Origin: CAIUGU01 sp040080215
Lineage (GTDB): Bacteria; Pseudomonadota; Gammaproteobacteria; Steroidobacterales; Steroidobacteraceae
Length of the DNA: 64,000 bases
Assembly: GCA_040080215.1 (NCBI GenBank)
Contig: JBEBIT010000013.1
Location: 1-64,000 of the forward strand
Direction of reading: 5' to 3'
The position numbers were made by a program, and so were the translations under genes. Position 1 is the first letter of the stretch. Every line of letters begins with the position of its first letter. Below are positions 46,827-55,495 of this stretch, piece by piece. The notes under the pieces are model-generated. The model did not search any database, was not told where the DNA came from, and saw nothing but the letters and a program-made list of their open reading frames with translations.

Positions 46827-47551
46827 TCGAAGTTCGGCAGCTCGCGAAGCGCTTCGGCCAGGTTGCAGCGCTGCGCGATATCTCCTTTGCGGCCCGCGAC
46901 GGACGCGTGACCGGCCTGCTGGGTCCGAACGGCGCAGGCAAGTCGACTTGCCTGCGCATTCTCTACACGGCGATCCAGGCGGATAGCGGCTCGGCGACGA
47001 TCGACGGACACGACTGCACGCTGGAACCTCTTGCCGTACGACGTTGCCTCGGCGTCCTGCCCCACGCGACCGGCCTGTATCCCAACCTGACTGCGCGCGA
47101 GAACGTGCGCTATTACGGCGAGTTGCACGGGTTGGCGGGAGAGCCGCTCGAACGCGGCATCGAAGCGCTCGTCGCGCGTCTCGATCTTGCCGACATCGCC
47201 GACCGCCCGGCACACGGCCTCTCGCAAGGCCAGCGCATCAAGGTCGCCCTCGCACGTGCCCTGGTGCACAACCCGCGCAATGTCATTCTCGACGAGCCGA
47301 CGAACGGTCTCGATGTCATGGCGATCCGCACGCTGCGCGATCTCATTCGTGGCTTGCGCGACGAGGGCTGCTGCGTCTTGCTGTCCAGCCACGTGATGCA
47401 GGAGATCGGTGCGCTGTGCGACGACCTCGTGATCATCGGCAAGGGTCGCGTCGTCCTGCAGGGTTCCCCGGACGAGGTTCGTACGGCGACGGGCTGCGAC
47501 AACCTGGAAGAAGCGTTCGTGCAGCTCTCACAAACGGAGCAGGTCGCGTGA
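46823..47551 (+). CDS. ABC transporter ATP-binding protein (NatA-like)
   Basis: A 242-residue ATPase. Walker A is GPNGAGKSTCLRIL, the signature is GLSQGQRIKVALARAL, Walker B is NVILDEPTNGLDVMA, and the switch His is in LLSSHVMQEI. The GTG start was chosen because the family N-terminus (MIEVRQLAKRFGQ) begins there and it overlaps the hydrolase stop by four bases; the gene is also coupled to the permease. Confidence 0.92.
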   Translation: MIEVRQLAKRFGQVAALRDISFAARDGRVTGLLGPNGAGKSTCLRILYTAIQADSGSATIDGHDCTLEPLAVRRCLGVLPHATGLYPNLTARENVRYYGELHGLAGEPLERGIEALVARLDLADIADRPAHGLSQGQRIKVALARALVHNPRNVILDEPTNGLDVMAIRTLRDLIRGLRDEGCCVLLSSHVMQEIGALCDDLVIIGKGRVVLQGSPDEVRTATGCDNLEEAFVQLSQTEQVA

Positions 47552-48729
47552 GATCGCCCGTGCTGGTCGTCGCCGCCAAGGAGATCCGCGAGAACCTGCG
47601 CGATCGGCGCACCTTGTTCTCGGCCCTCATTTTCGGACCGCTGTTCGGGCCGATCCTGTTCGCCCTGATGATGACACTCACGCTTGATCGCGCTGTCAGC
47701 AATCTCGATACGCCGCTTGAGCTCGCGGTATCCGGCCAGGCCATTGCGCCCAACCTGATCCGCTTCCTGGAGGAAAACGGCACGACGATCAAGCCGGCGC
47801 CCGACACGCTCGCGGACGCGCAGTCGGCCGTGCGAGCTGGCGAGATCGACCTAGCACTCGTCATCCCCGAGCGTTATGCAGAACGCCTGCAGCAGGGCCA
47901 GCCCGCGCCCCTCGAACTCGTGTGGGACAGTTCCAACAGCCAGGTCGCCAAGCATGCGGCTCGGGCGCGTGGGCTGCTCGACGCGTACGGACGACAACTG
48001 GCTGCAGTCCGGTTGCAGGTACGGGGCATCAGCCCGGTCACGATCCTGCCGATCGACGTCCGCACCGTGGACGTCTCAACGCCTGCCAGCCGCTCGGTGC
48101 TGGTGCTCGGCATGATGACTTACCTGATCCTGTTCGCGACGCTGATGGGCGGCCTGTACCTCGCGATCGATGCCACGGCGGGCGAGCGGGAACGCGGCTC
48201 GCTCGAGGCGCTGCTGACGTTGCCCGTCGAGCGGGGCTCGCTCATCGGCGGCAAGATCCTCGCGACGTGCGTGTTCATGACGCTGTCACTCGCGCTGACG
48301 GTCACTGCGTTTACGGTGAGCCTGCGCTGGGTGCCGCTCGAAACCCTCGGCATGTCGTCGAACTTCGGGGTGCTCGTGGCGCTCGCGGTGCTGGGTGTGA
48401 CGCTGCCCTTCGTGCCGCTGGGTGCCGCACTGATGACGGTCATCGCGTCATTCACCCGCAGCTACAAGGAAGCGCAGACCTGGGTGGCACTGGTGCTGCT
48501 CATTCCCACGCTGCCCATCCTGGTGGCCAGCCTGTACTCGCTGAAGGAGAACGCATGGCTGATGTCGCTGCCTTCGTTGAGCCAGCACCTGCTGATTACC
48601 CAGCTCTTGCGCGGGGATTCGCTGTCTGCCGGCAATATTGCGATCTCGGCCGGCGCCAGCCTGGTTCTGGGCGGGCTGCTGGTGGCGCTGGCTGTACGCT
48701 TGTACCGCCGCGAAGCCCTGCTCGGCTGA
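47548..48729 (+). CDS. ABC-2 permease (NatB-like)
   Basis: A 393-residue permease with one N-terminal helix, a large extracytoplasmic domain (about residues 45-180) and five or six C-terminal helices. The segment DATAGERERGSLEALLTLPV is the conserved ABC-2/NatB coupling motif. It pairs with the upstream ATPase to form an exporter, like the sodium-extruding NatAB family, though the substrate is not known. It starts at GTG overlapping the ATPase stop. Confidence 0.9.
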   Translation: MRSPVLVVAAKEIRENLRDRRTLFSALIFGPLFGPILFALMMTLTLDRAVSNLDTPLELAVSGQAIAPNLIRFLEENGTTIKPAPDTLADAQSAVRAGEIDLALVIPERYAERLQQGQPAPLELVWDSSNSQVAKHAARARGLLDAYGRQLAAVRLQVRGISPVTILPIDVRTVDVSTPASRSVLVLGMMTYLILFATLMGGLYLAIDATAGERERGSLEALLTLPVERGSLIGGKILATCVFMTLSLALTVTAFTVSLRWVPLETLGMSSNFGVLVALAVLGVTLPFVPLGAALMTVIASFTRSYKEAQTWVALVLLIPTLPILVASLYSLKENAWLMSLPSLSQHLLITQLLRGDSLSAGNIAISAGASLVLGGLLVALAVRLYRREALLG

Positions 48730-48780
48730 TCGCCTGCCCGGGCGATTCAGCCACTGTTCACCGGCGCGGGCCCATTCTTC

Positions 48781-48812
48781 GCCCATGAGACCCTGAACGC
48801 GGGTCTTTGGGC
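48781..48812 (+). terminator. Imperfect hairpin after the ABC permease gene
   Basis: GCCCA..AGACCC pairs with GGGTCT..TGGGC around a seven-base loop, in the gap before the FecR/DUF6600 gene. There is only a short T-run, so its role as a terminator is uncertain. Confidence 0.35.
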
Positions 48813-48825
48813 GGAGAATATTCAG

Positions 48826-50772
48826 ATGAAAACACCCTTGATCTTGCGAGTCCGCGCGTTGGCCCTGGCTGCCGTGCTCAGCTTCCCGTTGCTGCAAGCG
48901 GCCGCCGCCCAGGAAGTCGCGGAAGGCGAAGACCCCCCGGATCGCGTGGCGCGGCTGAGCTACCGCCAGGGGGATGTGTCCCTAGAGGAAGCCGGTTCCG
49001 AGGAACGCGCCACGGCACCCCTCAATCGCCCGCTGACCACCGGCGACAGGCTCTGGGCCGACCAGGATGCCCGGGCGGAACTGCAAGTGGGTTCTGCCGC
49101 GCTGCACCTCGACGAATACACCGCCATCGAGCTCAAGGATCTCGGCAGCGACAGCCTGCGGGTTGCACTGGATGAAGGCGTGCTGACGGTGCATGTCCGC
49201 GACGTCGGCCGCGAAGAAACCATCGAGATCGATACCCCGAACGCGGTGGTCTCGCTGCTGGAACCGGGCGAGTACACCATCGAAGTCAACCGGGGCGGGG
49301 ACACCACCGTAGTCAAGGTTCGCGAGGGCGCGAGCACCGTGGACAGCGGTGAGCGGGGTGCTCGCACTTATCACATCGATTCGGGTCGCCAGGGCATCTT
49401 CACCGGCAAGGACCGCCTGTCTGCCGCCATCGATTCGGTCGAGCGCCGCAGCGGCTTCGAGCAATGGGCTGACGATCGCGAAGATCGCGTGAGGCGCGCG
49501 GCTTCAACGCGCTACGTGTCGCGCGAAGTCATCGGTTACGAAGACCTCGACGAGTACGGCGATTGGCGCTCCTCGCCGGAGTACGGCTACGTGTGGTATC
49601 CGCGTTCCATTGCCGTGGGCTGGGCACCCTATCGCTACGGACATTGGGCCTGGGTTCGACCGTGGGGCTGGACCTGGATGGACGACGCGCCATGGGGCTT
49701 CGCTCCGTTCCACTACGGCCGCTGGGCTTTCGTCGGCAGCCGCTGGGGCTGGGTGCCTGGGCCGCGGTCGATCCGTCCCGTGTATGCACCCGCACTGGTT
49801 GCGTGGGTCGGCGGCCCCTCAGTCAGCGTGTCGGTCTCTTTGGGTGGCGGCGTCGGCTGGTTCCCGCTCGGCCCGCGTGAGGTGTATGTGCCCGGCTATC
49901 GCGCCAGCCGCCGTCACATCAATGACGTGAACATCTCGAACACGGTGATCGTGAACAACAACTACATCACCAATGTGTACGAGAGCCGCGGCCGGAACGA
50001 ACGCTACGTCCATCAGGGCCGCGGCGACGCGGTGACCGTGGTCTCGCGCGAAGACTTCACGCGCGGCCGCCCCGTGGACCGCAACCAGATCCGCTGGAAC
50101 GACCGCGACCGCGGCGTCATCGAGACCAACACGCTGAGTCCGGAACGCGATCCGGGCGCGGTGCGTGATCGCGACCCGGGCCGCGTCAGCACTACACCGG
50201 GACTCCAGCGGGGGCGGAATGTCGTGACGCGCGACGGCCGTGCCGATCGTGATGCGGCTCCCGAGCGCGAGACCCGTCGCCAATCGTCAGGCGAGCCTCC
50301 GTCCATCGTGGACAGCGAGCGGCGCAGGGGTCGCCTGGAGCGCGACAACGGCAGGGCGGACGCCGAAGCACCGCCCCGAGTGATCGGCAGGCAGAACATC
50401 GGCCGGCCCTCCGCCTCGAGCGAGAAACAGGAACGCTCACGGGTAGAGTCTCCCGCGGGGGGACGTGAACCCGTCTACCGCGAACCGTCAGCGCCCTCGC
50501 TCGAGCGTCGAGTGCCTCGTGCCGAGTCCCGTATCGACCGGCCACAGGAGGAGGTGCGGGCACCTGCCCGGCGTATCGACAGCCCTCCCGTCTATCGCGA
50601 GGAGCGGGGGCGTTCGATTGAATCTCAAGGCGCCCCTGCGCCCGCGCAGTCCGCGCCAGCACGCGAACCCACCCGGCAAATCGAGCCGCGCGGGGGCGGC
50701 AATGAAGGCGGTGAACGCCGCGGCCGGCAGAATGGCCAGGGTGAGGACGGCGATCGCAAGGGACGGCGCTAA
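48826..50772 (+). CDS. FecR-like/DUF6600 exported protein with arginine-rich tail
   Basis: A 648-residue exported protein with a signal peptide (ALALAAVLSFPLLQAAAA). Residues about 40-200 form a FecR-like beta domain (RVARLSYRQGDVSLEEAG, AELQVGSAALHLDEYTAIEL). Residues about 225-370 are the aromatic-rich DUF6600 part (GYVWYPRSIAVGWAPYRYGH, WGFAPFHYGRWAFVGSRWGW). The last ~250 residues are disordered, rich in Arg, Glu, Pro, Ser and Gly, with recurring PVYRE. Function unknown; the aromatic domain resembles carbohydrate- or wall-associated proteins. Convincing length and leader; no operon partner. Confidence 0.85.
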   Translation: MKTPLILRVRALALAAVLSFPLLQAAAAQEVAEGEDPPDRVARLSYRQGDVSLEEAGSEERATAPLNRPLTTGDRLWADQDARAELQVGSAALHLDEYTAIELKDLGSDSLRVALDEGVLTVHVRDVGREETIEIDTPNAVVSLLEPGEYTIEVNRGGDTTVVKVREGASTVDSGERGARTYHIDSGRQGIFTGKDRLSAAIDSVERRSGFEQWADDREDRVRRAASTRYVSREVIGYEDLDEYGDWRSSPEYGYVWYPRSIAVGWAPYRYGHWAWVRPWGWTWMDDAPWGFAPFHYGRWAFVGSRWGWVPGPRSIRPVYAPALVAWVGGPSVSVSVSLGGGVGWFPLGPREVYVPGYRASRRHINDVNISNTVIVNNNYITNVYESRGRNERYVHQGRGDAVTVVSREDFTRGRPVDRNQIRWNDRDRGVIETNTLSPERDPGAVRDRDPGRVSTTPGLQRGRNVVTRDGRADRDAAPERETRRQSSGEPPSIVDSERRRGRLERDNGRADAEAPPRVIGRQNIGRPSASSEKQERSRVESPAGGREPVYREPSAPSLERRVPRAESRIDRPQEEVRAPARRIDSPPVYREERGRSIESQGAPAPAQSAPAREPTRQIEPRGGGNEGGERRGRQNGQGEDGDRKGRR

Positions 50773-50787
50773 GGTCCTGCGGGAGGG

Positions 50788-50805
50788 CGATGGCTTAAGC
50801 CATCG
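50788..50805. promoter_or_regulatory. 18-bp perfect palindrome before the deacetylase
   Basis: CGATGGCTTAAGCCATCG, with the 10-base half GATGGCTTAA repeated at about 50857-50866, ten bases or fewer before the deacetylase ATG. Two related sites of this shape could be an operator for a dimeric repressor; a terminator role is less likely as no T-tract follows. Confidence 0.45.
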
Positions 50806-50865
50806 AGAGTTAACCGGAGCGTCGAGAACGTTGCTGGTTTCGACAGGATCGTTAAGATGGCTTAA

Positions 50866-51609
50866 ATGAGCCCATCTGGAAAGCGTGTGTTTCTGCTCGG
50901 CCTGACGCTGGTGCCGCCCTTGGCGCTGCTGGCGTCCGGCTGGCCTCTCGCGGCGCTGCTGATGCTGCTGGCTCTGCACCTGCCGCTCGTGTTCGCCACG
51001 CTGTACCCGCATTCCACCTGGTTCGGGCCGGTTGTGACCCGGCTACCTGCTGAGGGGCAGGCCATCTGGCTCACTATCGACGATGGCCCCTCGCCCGATA
51101 CGGCCGCGGTGCTGGACCTGCTCGACGAGTTTCAGGCGCGCGCCACGTTCTTCCTGGTGAGCGAACGGGCGAAGCAGCGACCTGATCTCGTTACCGCCAT
51201 TCGAGCGCGAGGTCATGACATCGGCAATCACAGCGCGACGCACCCTGCGGCCCGGTTCTGGTGTCTGGGTCCAACGCGAATGGCCGAGGAGATCGGCGCA
51301 GCGCAACGGACGCTGCAATCCCTGACCGGAGCACGCCCGCGCTGGTTCCGCTCAGTGGCGGGACACACCAATCCCTTCGTCGCTCCTTCGCTCATCGAGC
51401 AGGGACTGGCCCGCGTATCCTGGAGCGCACGCGGCTACGACGCTGTCAGTGGTGACCCCGAGCAGGTCGCACGACGAGTGTCGCGCGATCTTCGCCCGGG
51501 CGCGATCGTGCTGCTGCACGAGGGAGCCGCCCATGGTCATTCCGTGGCGATCATCCGGCGGGTGCTGGAGACGGCGCGGACCCGGGGCTTGCACGCGGTG
51601 TTGCCCTAG
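50866..51609 (+). CDS. Polysaccharide deacetylase family protein (NodB homology)
   Basis: A 247-residue membrane-anchored carbohydrate esterase. The N-terminal 45 residues form two hydrophobic segments; the NodB domain follows with the catalytic/metal motif LTIDDGPSPDT, the metal His pair in GNHSATHP, and late motifs RWFRSVAGHTNPFV and IVLLHEGAAHG. It removes acetyl groups from an unknown polysaccharide. Its stop TAG lies at the edge of repeat copy 3. It may belong to the pigment cluster that follows, which is an inference from position. Confidence 0.87.
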   Translation: MSPSGKRVFLLGLTLVPPLALLASGWPLAALLMLLALHLPLVFATLYPHSTWFGPVVTRLPAEGQAIWLTIDDGPSPDTAAVLDLLDEFQARATFFLVSERAKQRPDLVTAIRARGHDIGNHSATHPAARFWCLGPTRMAEEIGAAQRTLQSLTGARPRWFRSVAGHTNPFVAPSLIEQGLARVSWSARGYDAVSGDPEQVARRVSRDLRPGAIVLLHEGAAHGHSVAIIRRVLETARTRGLHAVLP

Positions 51610-51896
51610 GGAACCTCTGCACAGGTTTCGCGACCGCGTTGCGTCTCCAATCCTCTGCTGCGAGGCATCGGGCCACAGGCGATATCGGGAATATCGACAA
51701 GGCCCGTAACGACGCAGCAGAGGATTAGAGTCGCAACCCATTGAATGACTATTTATTCTTTGATCGGGACGGGATCCATTTCGTGCACGGCAGCGTTGCT
51801 CCTCCCTTGAGTACATCAAGTACACGGCGGTCGTCGCGCCTCACCCTGCACGAAATGGCTCGCCGTCGCGGCCGTGAAACCTGTGCAGAGGTTCCC
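51609..51896. repeat. Structured ~290-bp repeat, copy 3 (inverted)
   Basis: A 288-bp copy in the opposite orientation, between convergent genes. The terminal inverted repeat of about 25 bp (GGGAACCTCTGCACAGGTTT at the left end) differs strongly from copies 1 and 2 inside its first 11 bases, yet its two arms still match each other. The internal stems are kept: CCATTTCGTGCA/TGCACGAAATGG, GAGTAC/GTACAC (one mismatch), CTGCTGCG/CGCAGCAG and CGATAT/ATATCG. The outermost flanks are CCCTA and TAGGC, consistent with a TA target duplication. Confidence 0.92.
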
Positions 51897-52551
51897 TAGG
51901 CCGCTGCGCCACGACCAGCCAGTTGTTGAACGGCGTGTTCCCCCACAACGGACTGAACTGCACTTCCAGACCGTGTGCGCCGAGCTGCTCCAGCAGGAAG
52001 GCCTGCGTGGGATAAGCGCGGGGCGCGGCGTTCATCCAGCGGATGGCGCTCGAGAACCAGTCGGTTGCCTTGGTGACACGCGTTCGCCAGCTCGCATCCT
52101 GCAGACCGGTGCGAATGACGAGTCGGCCCGAGTCCGTGACGCAGGCAGCGGCCTGCGCGATCAGGACGGCCATGCCCTCGGGCGGTAGAAACTGCAGCAC
52201 ATCGAGGAGCGCGACACTGCCCTGATGGGCCGGTATGCCCTGCGCGAGGTCCAGTGTGTCGAAACGGCAAGCGCTCAATCCCGCACGGGCTGCGGCAGCT
52301 CTTGCGAGCTCGATCTTGGCTGTGTCGTTGTCGACCCCGTGATACGAGAAGGCAACGCCGCGAGCGCGGCAATAGTGGGCCATCAACCCCATTCCGCAAC
52401 CGAGGTCCAGCAGGGGTGCCTGTGTACCGGCAAGCGCTTCGGCAACGGCCGCGTAAAGTGGATCGGTCGCCAGCTTGGAGCGCGCATAGTAGTAATGCCA
52501 GCGGCTGGGCAGATACTGTCTGGCAATGCCTTCAACCTGCGCTGCTTCCAA
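51841..52551 (-). CDS. Class I SAM methyltransferase with repeat-derived C-terminus
   Basis: A 236-residue methyltransferase. The SAM motif is LLDLGCGMGLMAHYCRARG, then YHGVDNDTAKIELA, VALLDVLQFLPPEGM and LVIRTGLQDASWR. The family-like sequence ends at NNWLVVAQRP; the last ~17 residues (REPLHRFHGRDGEPFRAG) are read from the inside of repeat copy 3, so the original stop has been lost. It probably belongs to the aryl-polyene-type cluster, divergent from the ketosynthase gene. Confidence 0.85.
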   Translation of the reverse strand: MEAAQVEGIARQYLPSRWHYYYARSKLATDPLYAAVAEALAGTQAPLLDLGCGMGLMAHYCRARGVAFSYHGVDNDTAKIELARAAAARAGLSACRFDTLDLAQGIPAHQGSVALLDVLQFLPPEGMAVLIAQAAACVTDSGRLVIRTGLQDASWRTRVTKATDWFSSAIRWMNAAPRAYPTQAFLLEQLGAHGLEVQFSPLWGNTPFNNWLVVAQRPREPLHRFHGRDGEPFRAG

Positions 52552-52712
52552 CCCCTGCCCTCCCGTGCACTTGTATTACCAACCGCCTGACTTCAACCCG
52601 CTTGCTATTGCAGAGCGCCGTTCGAGATCATAAGCGACCCGCCCTCAGGGTATCGTTTCGTTTCCATCGTTTCCAAGAGCGCCGGGCAAGCCCAGAGGTT
52701 CCCTGAATCCGC

Positions 52713-53891
52713 ATGCAGCCAGTAAACGTCCGTCACTACACCGCTGTTTGTGCGGCTGGCCGCGGCCGTACTGCGCTGTGGGATTCCCTTGCGACTGGGT
52801 GCTCCGGACTCGCGCCGAATGATCTGCCTGGCGTCTCCTTGCAGACGCATGTCGGACGGGTGCGTGGTCTCGAAGAATCGCCCCTGCCTGCCGAATTTGC
52901 GGAATGGGATTGCCGCAACAACCGGCTTGCTCTCCTGGCCTTGCAACAGGACGGCATGGAAGACGCCGTCATCGCCTTGCGGGAGCGCTTCGGGCCACGC
53001 CGGATTGCGGTGGTGCTCGGCACATCGACCGGCAGCATCGGGAGCACGGAGGAAGCTTACCGGCTCAGGGACAACGACCTTGAGCTCCCCGTCGCCTATC
53101 GACAGCCCTTCGTCCATTCGCCCTACTCCCTGGTCGATTTCGTTCGGCGCTATCTCCGGCTCGAGGGTCCCGCATTCTGTATATCGACCGCCTGTTCATC
53201 AAGCGCGCGCGTATTCGGCAGTGCCGAGCGCCTGCTGCGCCTCGGGCTTGCAGACGCCGTGCTGGTCGGCGGCACGGACACGTTGTGCCAATCGGTGCTG
53301 TACGGCTTCAACTCCCTCGAACTGATGTCGCCGGAGGCCTGTCGCCCCTTCGATGTCGCACGCCAGGGCTTGAGCCTGGGCGAGGGCTCGGGCTTCGCGC
53401 TGCTGGAACGCGGAACGGGAGACGGTATCGTTCTCTTGGGGTATGGAGAAACCAGCGATGCCCATCACATGTCCAGCCCGCATCCGGAAGGACTGGGCGC
53501 GAGACGCGCGATGGAACAGGCGCTCGCTAGCGCGGACCTCGATACGACAGCCATCGACTACGTGAACCTCCATGGCACGGCCACGCGGCTCAACGACCAG
53601 ATCGAGGGCGAGGCGATGCGGACGCTGTTCAAGTCCCCCGTGGCCTGCAGTTCGGTGAAAGGCTGGACCGGACACACGCTGGGCGCCGCCGGGATCGTCG
53701 AAGCCGTCTGTTCGCTGCTGAGCATGACGCACGGTTTCGTTCCACAAACCCTGAACTGCACGGAGGTCGAGCCACGGTTCAAGGACTACGTCCGCACCGC
53801 GCCTTCCCGGGAATCGCTGCGCACGGTCATGAGCAATTCCTTTGGTTTCGGCGGCAATAACTGCTCGCTGATTTTCGGGATGACACCGTAG
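52713..53891 (+). CDS. Beta-ketoacyl-ACP synthase of an aryl-polyene-type cluster
   Basis: Condensing enzyme of 392 residues that would extend the polyene chain with malonyl units. The active-site cysteine is Cys161 in ISTACSSSARV, and the two catalytic histidines are His287 (NLHGTAT) and His321 (GWTGHTLGAAG). The fold-closing segment NSFGFGGNNCSLIF is at the C-terminus. It is slightly shorter than FabF. It is followed directly by a chain-length-factor-like gene, the usual pairing in aryl-polyene and xanthomonadin clusters. Confidence 0.9.
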   Translation: MQPVNVRHYTAVCAAGRGRTALWDSLATGCSGLAPNDLPGVSLQTHVGRVRGLEESPLPAEFAEWDCRNNRLALLALQQDGMEDAVIALRERFGPRRIAVVLGTSTGSIGSTEEAYRLRDNDLELPVAYRQPFVHSPYSLVDFVRRYLRLEGPAFCISTACSSSARVFGSAERLLRLGLADAVLVGGTDTLCQSVLYGFNSLELMSPEACRPFDVARQGLSLGEGSGFALLERGTGDGIVLLGYGETSDAHHMSSPHPEGLGARRAMEQALASADLDTTAIDYVNLHGTATRLNDQIEGEAMRTLFKSPVACSSVKGWTGHTLGAAGIVEAVCSLLSMTHGFVPQTLNCTEVEPRFKDYVRTAPSRESLRTVMSNSFGFGGNNCSLIFGMTP

Positions 53892-54685
53892 TGCGCGCAG
53901 CACCAGTGCGGGTCTACATCGAAGGCATTGGGGTCTGGAGTCCGGGCCTCGAGGACTGGGCCCGCACAAGTGCAGTCCTGCGGGGCGAAGCGCCCTTCAA
54001 ACCGGAGGCGGTGCCACTCCCGTCTCCCGCAGTCCTGCCTGCAGCGGAGCGCCGCCGCAGTCCGGCAACCGCAAGAATCGCGGTGCAGGTCGCATCGGAA
54101 GCTTGTGGTCACGCCGGAAACGATGCTTCGCTGCTGCCCAGCGTGTTTGCTTCGAGTCATGGCGACACCGAGATCAGCGATTACCTGTGCCGGGAGCTCG
54201 CCGGCAATGCGCCGCTCTCGCCGACCAAATTTCATAACTCGGTCCACAATGCGGCGAGCGGCTACTGGACGATTGCGGTGGGCTGCATGCAAAGCGCCAC
54301 CGCCTTGAGTGGTGGCGACGAGTCGTTCGCCTACGGATTGCTGGAGGCGGGCCTGCAGGCGGTCGGCAGCAGCCGGCCTGTCCTGCTCGTGGCTTACGAT
54401 CACGCGGCACCTGCGCCGCTCTCTTCCGTCTGTTCGATCTCGCGCACCTTCGGTGTCGCGTTCGTACTCAGCCCCGTCGTCACGCCGCACAGCATTGCGC
54501 TTGTTGAACTGCGGGACCCCGATCAACGGGCTCGCGATGCAGTCATGCTTGCCCCTGAGCTGCTGTCATTGCACAGCGGGAATCCTGCCGCAAGGGCATT
54601 ACCACTGCTATCCTGCCTCGCAGCCGCAAGGGCCGCCACGTTGTCCGTGTCGCCTTTGTGCCTGGAGATCACGCCGTGCAGGTAA
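53891..54685 (+). CDS. Ketosynthase-like chain length factor protein
   Basis: A 264-residue protein of the short beta-ketoacyl-synthase-like N-terminal type. The N-terminus (VYIEGIGVWSPGLEDWA) and SPTKFHNSVHNAASGYW followed by GCMQSATALSGGDESFAYGL match the family found in aryl-polyene clusters. The ketosynthase Cys-His-His set is not present, so it is probably a non-catalytic partner that sets chain length. It begins with GTG at the stop of the ketosynthase and overlaps the next gene by 28 bp. Confidence 0.85.
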   Translation: MRAAPVRVYIEGIGVWSPGLEDWARTSAVLRGEAPFKPEAVPLPSPAVLPAAERRRSPATARIAVQVASEACGHAGNDASLLPSVFASSHGDTEISDYLCRELAGNAPLSPTKFHNSVHNAASGYWTIAVGCMQSATALSGGDESFAYGLLEAGLQAVGSSRPVLLVAYDHAAPAPLSSVCSISRTFGVAFVLSPVVTPHSIALVELRDPDQRARDAVMLAPELLSLHSGNPAARALPLLSCLAAARAATLSVSPLCLEITPCR

Positions 54686-55473
54686 CAGCACCACAGGACG
54701 AGCTGCCCTTTCGCCGCCAGCGGGTGCAGCCGGTTCTCAAGCTGCTCGCAGAGCACGTCGCTGTGGTGATTCCCGCTCGCAATGAAGCCCGCTCCCTGAG
54801 GGCCGTCGCAGCGGCCTGTCTGTCCGAAGCGCGCTGGGTCATCGTCGTGGACGATGCCTCGACGGATGGAACCCTGGAAACCATCGCGGACCTGCCCTTG
54901 GTCGCTGTCCGTAGCGATACGCACCTCGGCAAAGGGGGTGCGTTGGCGCTTGGTTTCTGCAAAGCGATCGAGCTTGGCGCGCAGGCCGTCGTGACACTGG
55001 ATGGCGATGGCCAGCACGAGCCGCGGGATATTCCGGCGTTCGTGGAAGCCGCGAACCGGCACCCTGGCTCACTGATCATCGGCGCGAGGTTGCAGGCTGC
55101 AGAAAGCGCGCCGCTGGCCCGCCGGTTTGCCAACCGCGTCGCTGACTTCTGGATCTCGCGCGCAGCCGGACTTGCAATCAGTGACAGCCAGTGTGGACAG
55201 CGGCTGTATCCGCGGGAGTTGCTGTTGAGCGTCAAGCCGAGTGCCGCGCCGGAAGACGGTTTCGCTTTCGAGAGCGAGATTCTGATCGAGAGCACGTGGC
55301 AAGGCTTCGGCGTGGTCGCCGTGCCCATCAAAGCCCGCTATCCCGAAGATCGGCGCGCGAGCCACTTCCGGCCGGCCCGCGATGTCTGGCGCATTACCCG
55401 CGTCGTCGCCCGCAAGACTTTTGCCGGTGATCGGCCCCAGTGGACGCGGGACATGCGTCGCGCGACTGACTGA
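54658..55473 (+). CDS. Family 2 glycosyltransferase
   Basis: A 271-residue glycosyltransferase with the GT-A fold. Motifs: VVIPARNEARSL, WVIVVDDASTDGT, VVTLDGDGQHEP (DxD-like) and EDGFAFESEILIE. Similar to dolichyl-phosphate mannosyltransferase-like enzymes, it probably transfers a sugar to a lipid or to the polyene head group. It starts with GTG inside the chain-length-factor gene; an ATG further in is not ruled out. Confidence 0.85.
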   Translation: MPGDHAVQVTAPQDELPFRRQRVQPVLKLLAEHVAVVIPARNEARSLRAVAAACLSEARWVIVVDDASTDGTLETIADLPLVAVRSDTHLGKGGALALGFCKAIELGAQAVVTLDGDGQHEPRDIPAFVEAANRHPGSLIIGARLQAAESAPLARRFANRVADFWISRAAGLAISDSQCGQRLYPRELLLSVKPSAAPEDGFAFESEILIESTWQGFGVVAVPIKARYPEDRRASHFRPARDVWRITRVVARKTFAGDRPQWTRDMRRATD

Positions 55474-55495
55474 CCCGGTGCGCACGAGAAACCCC

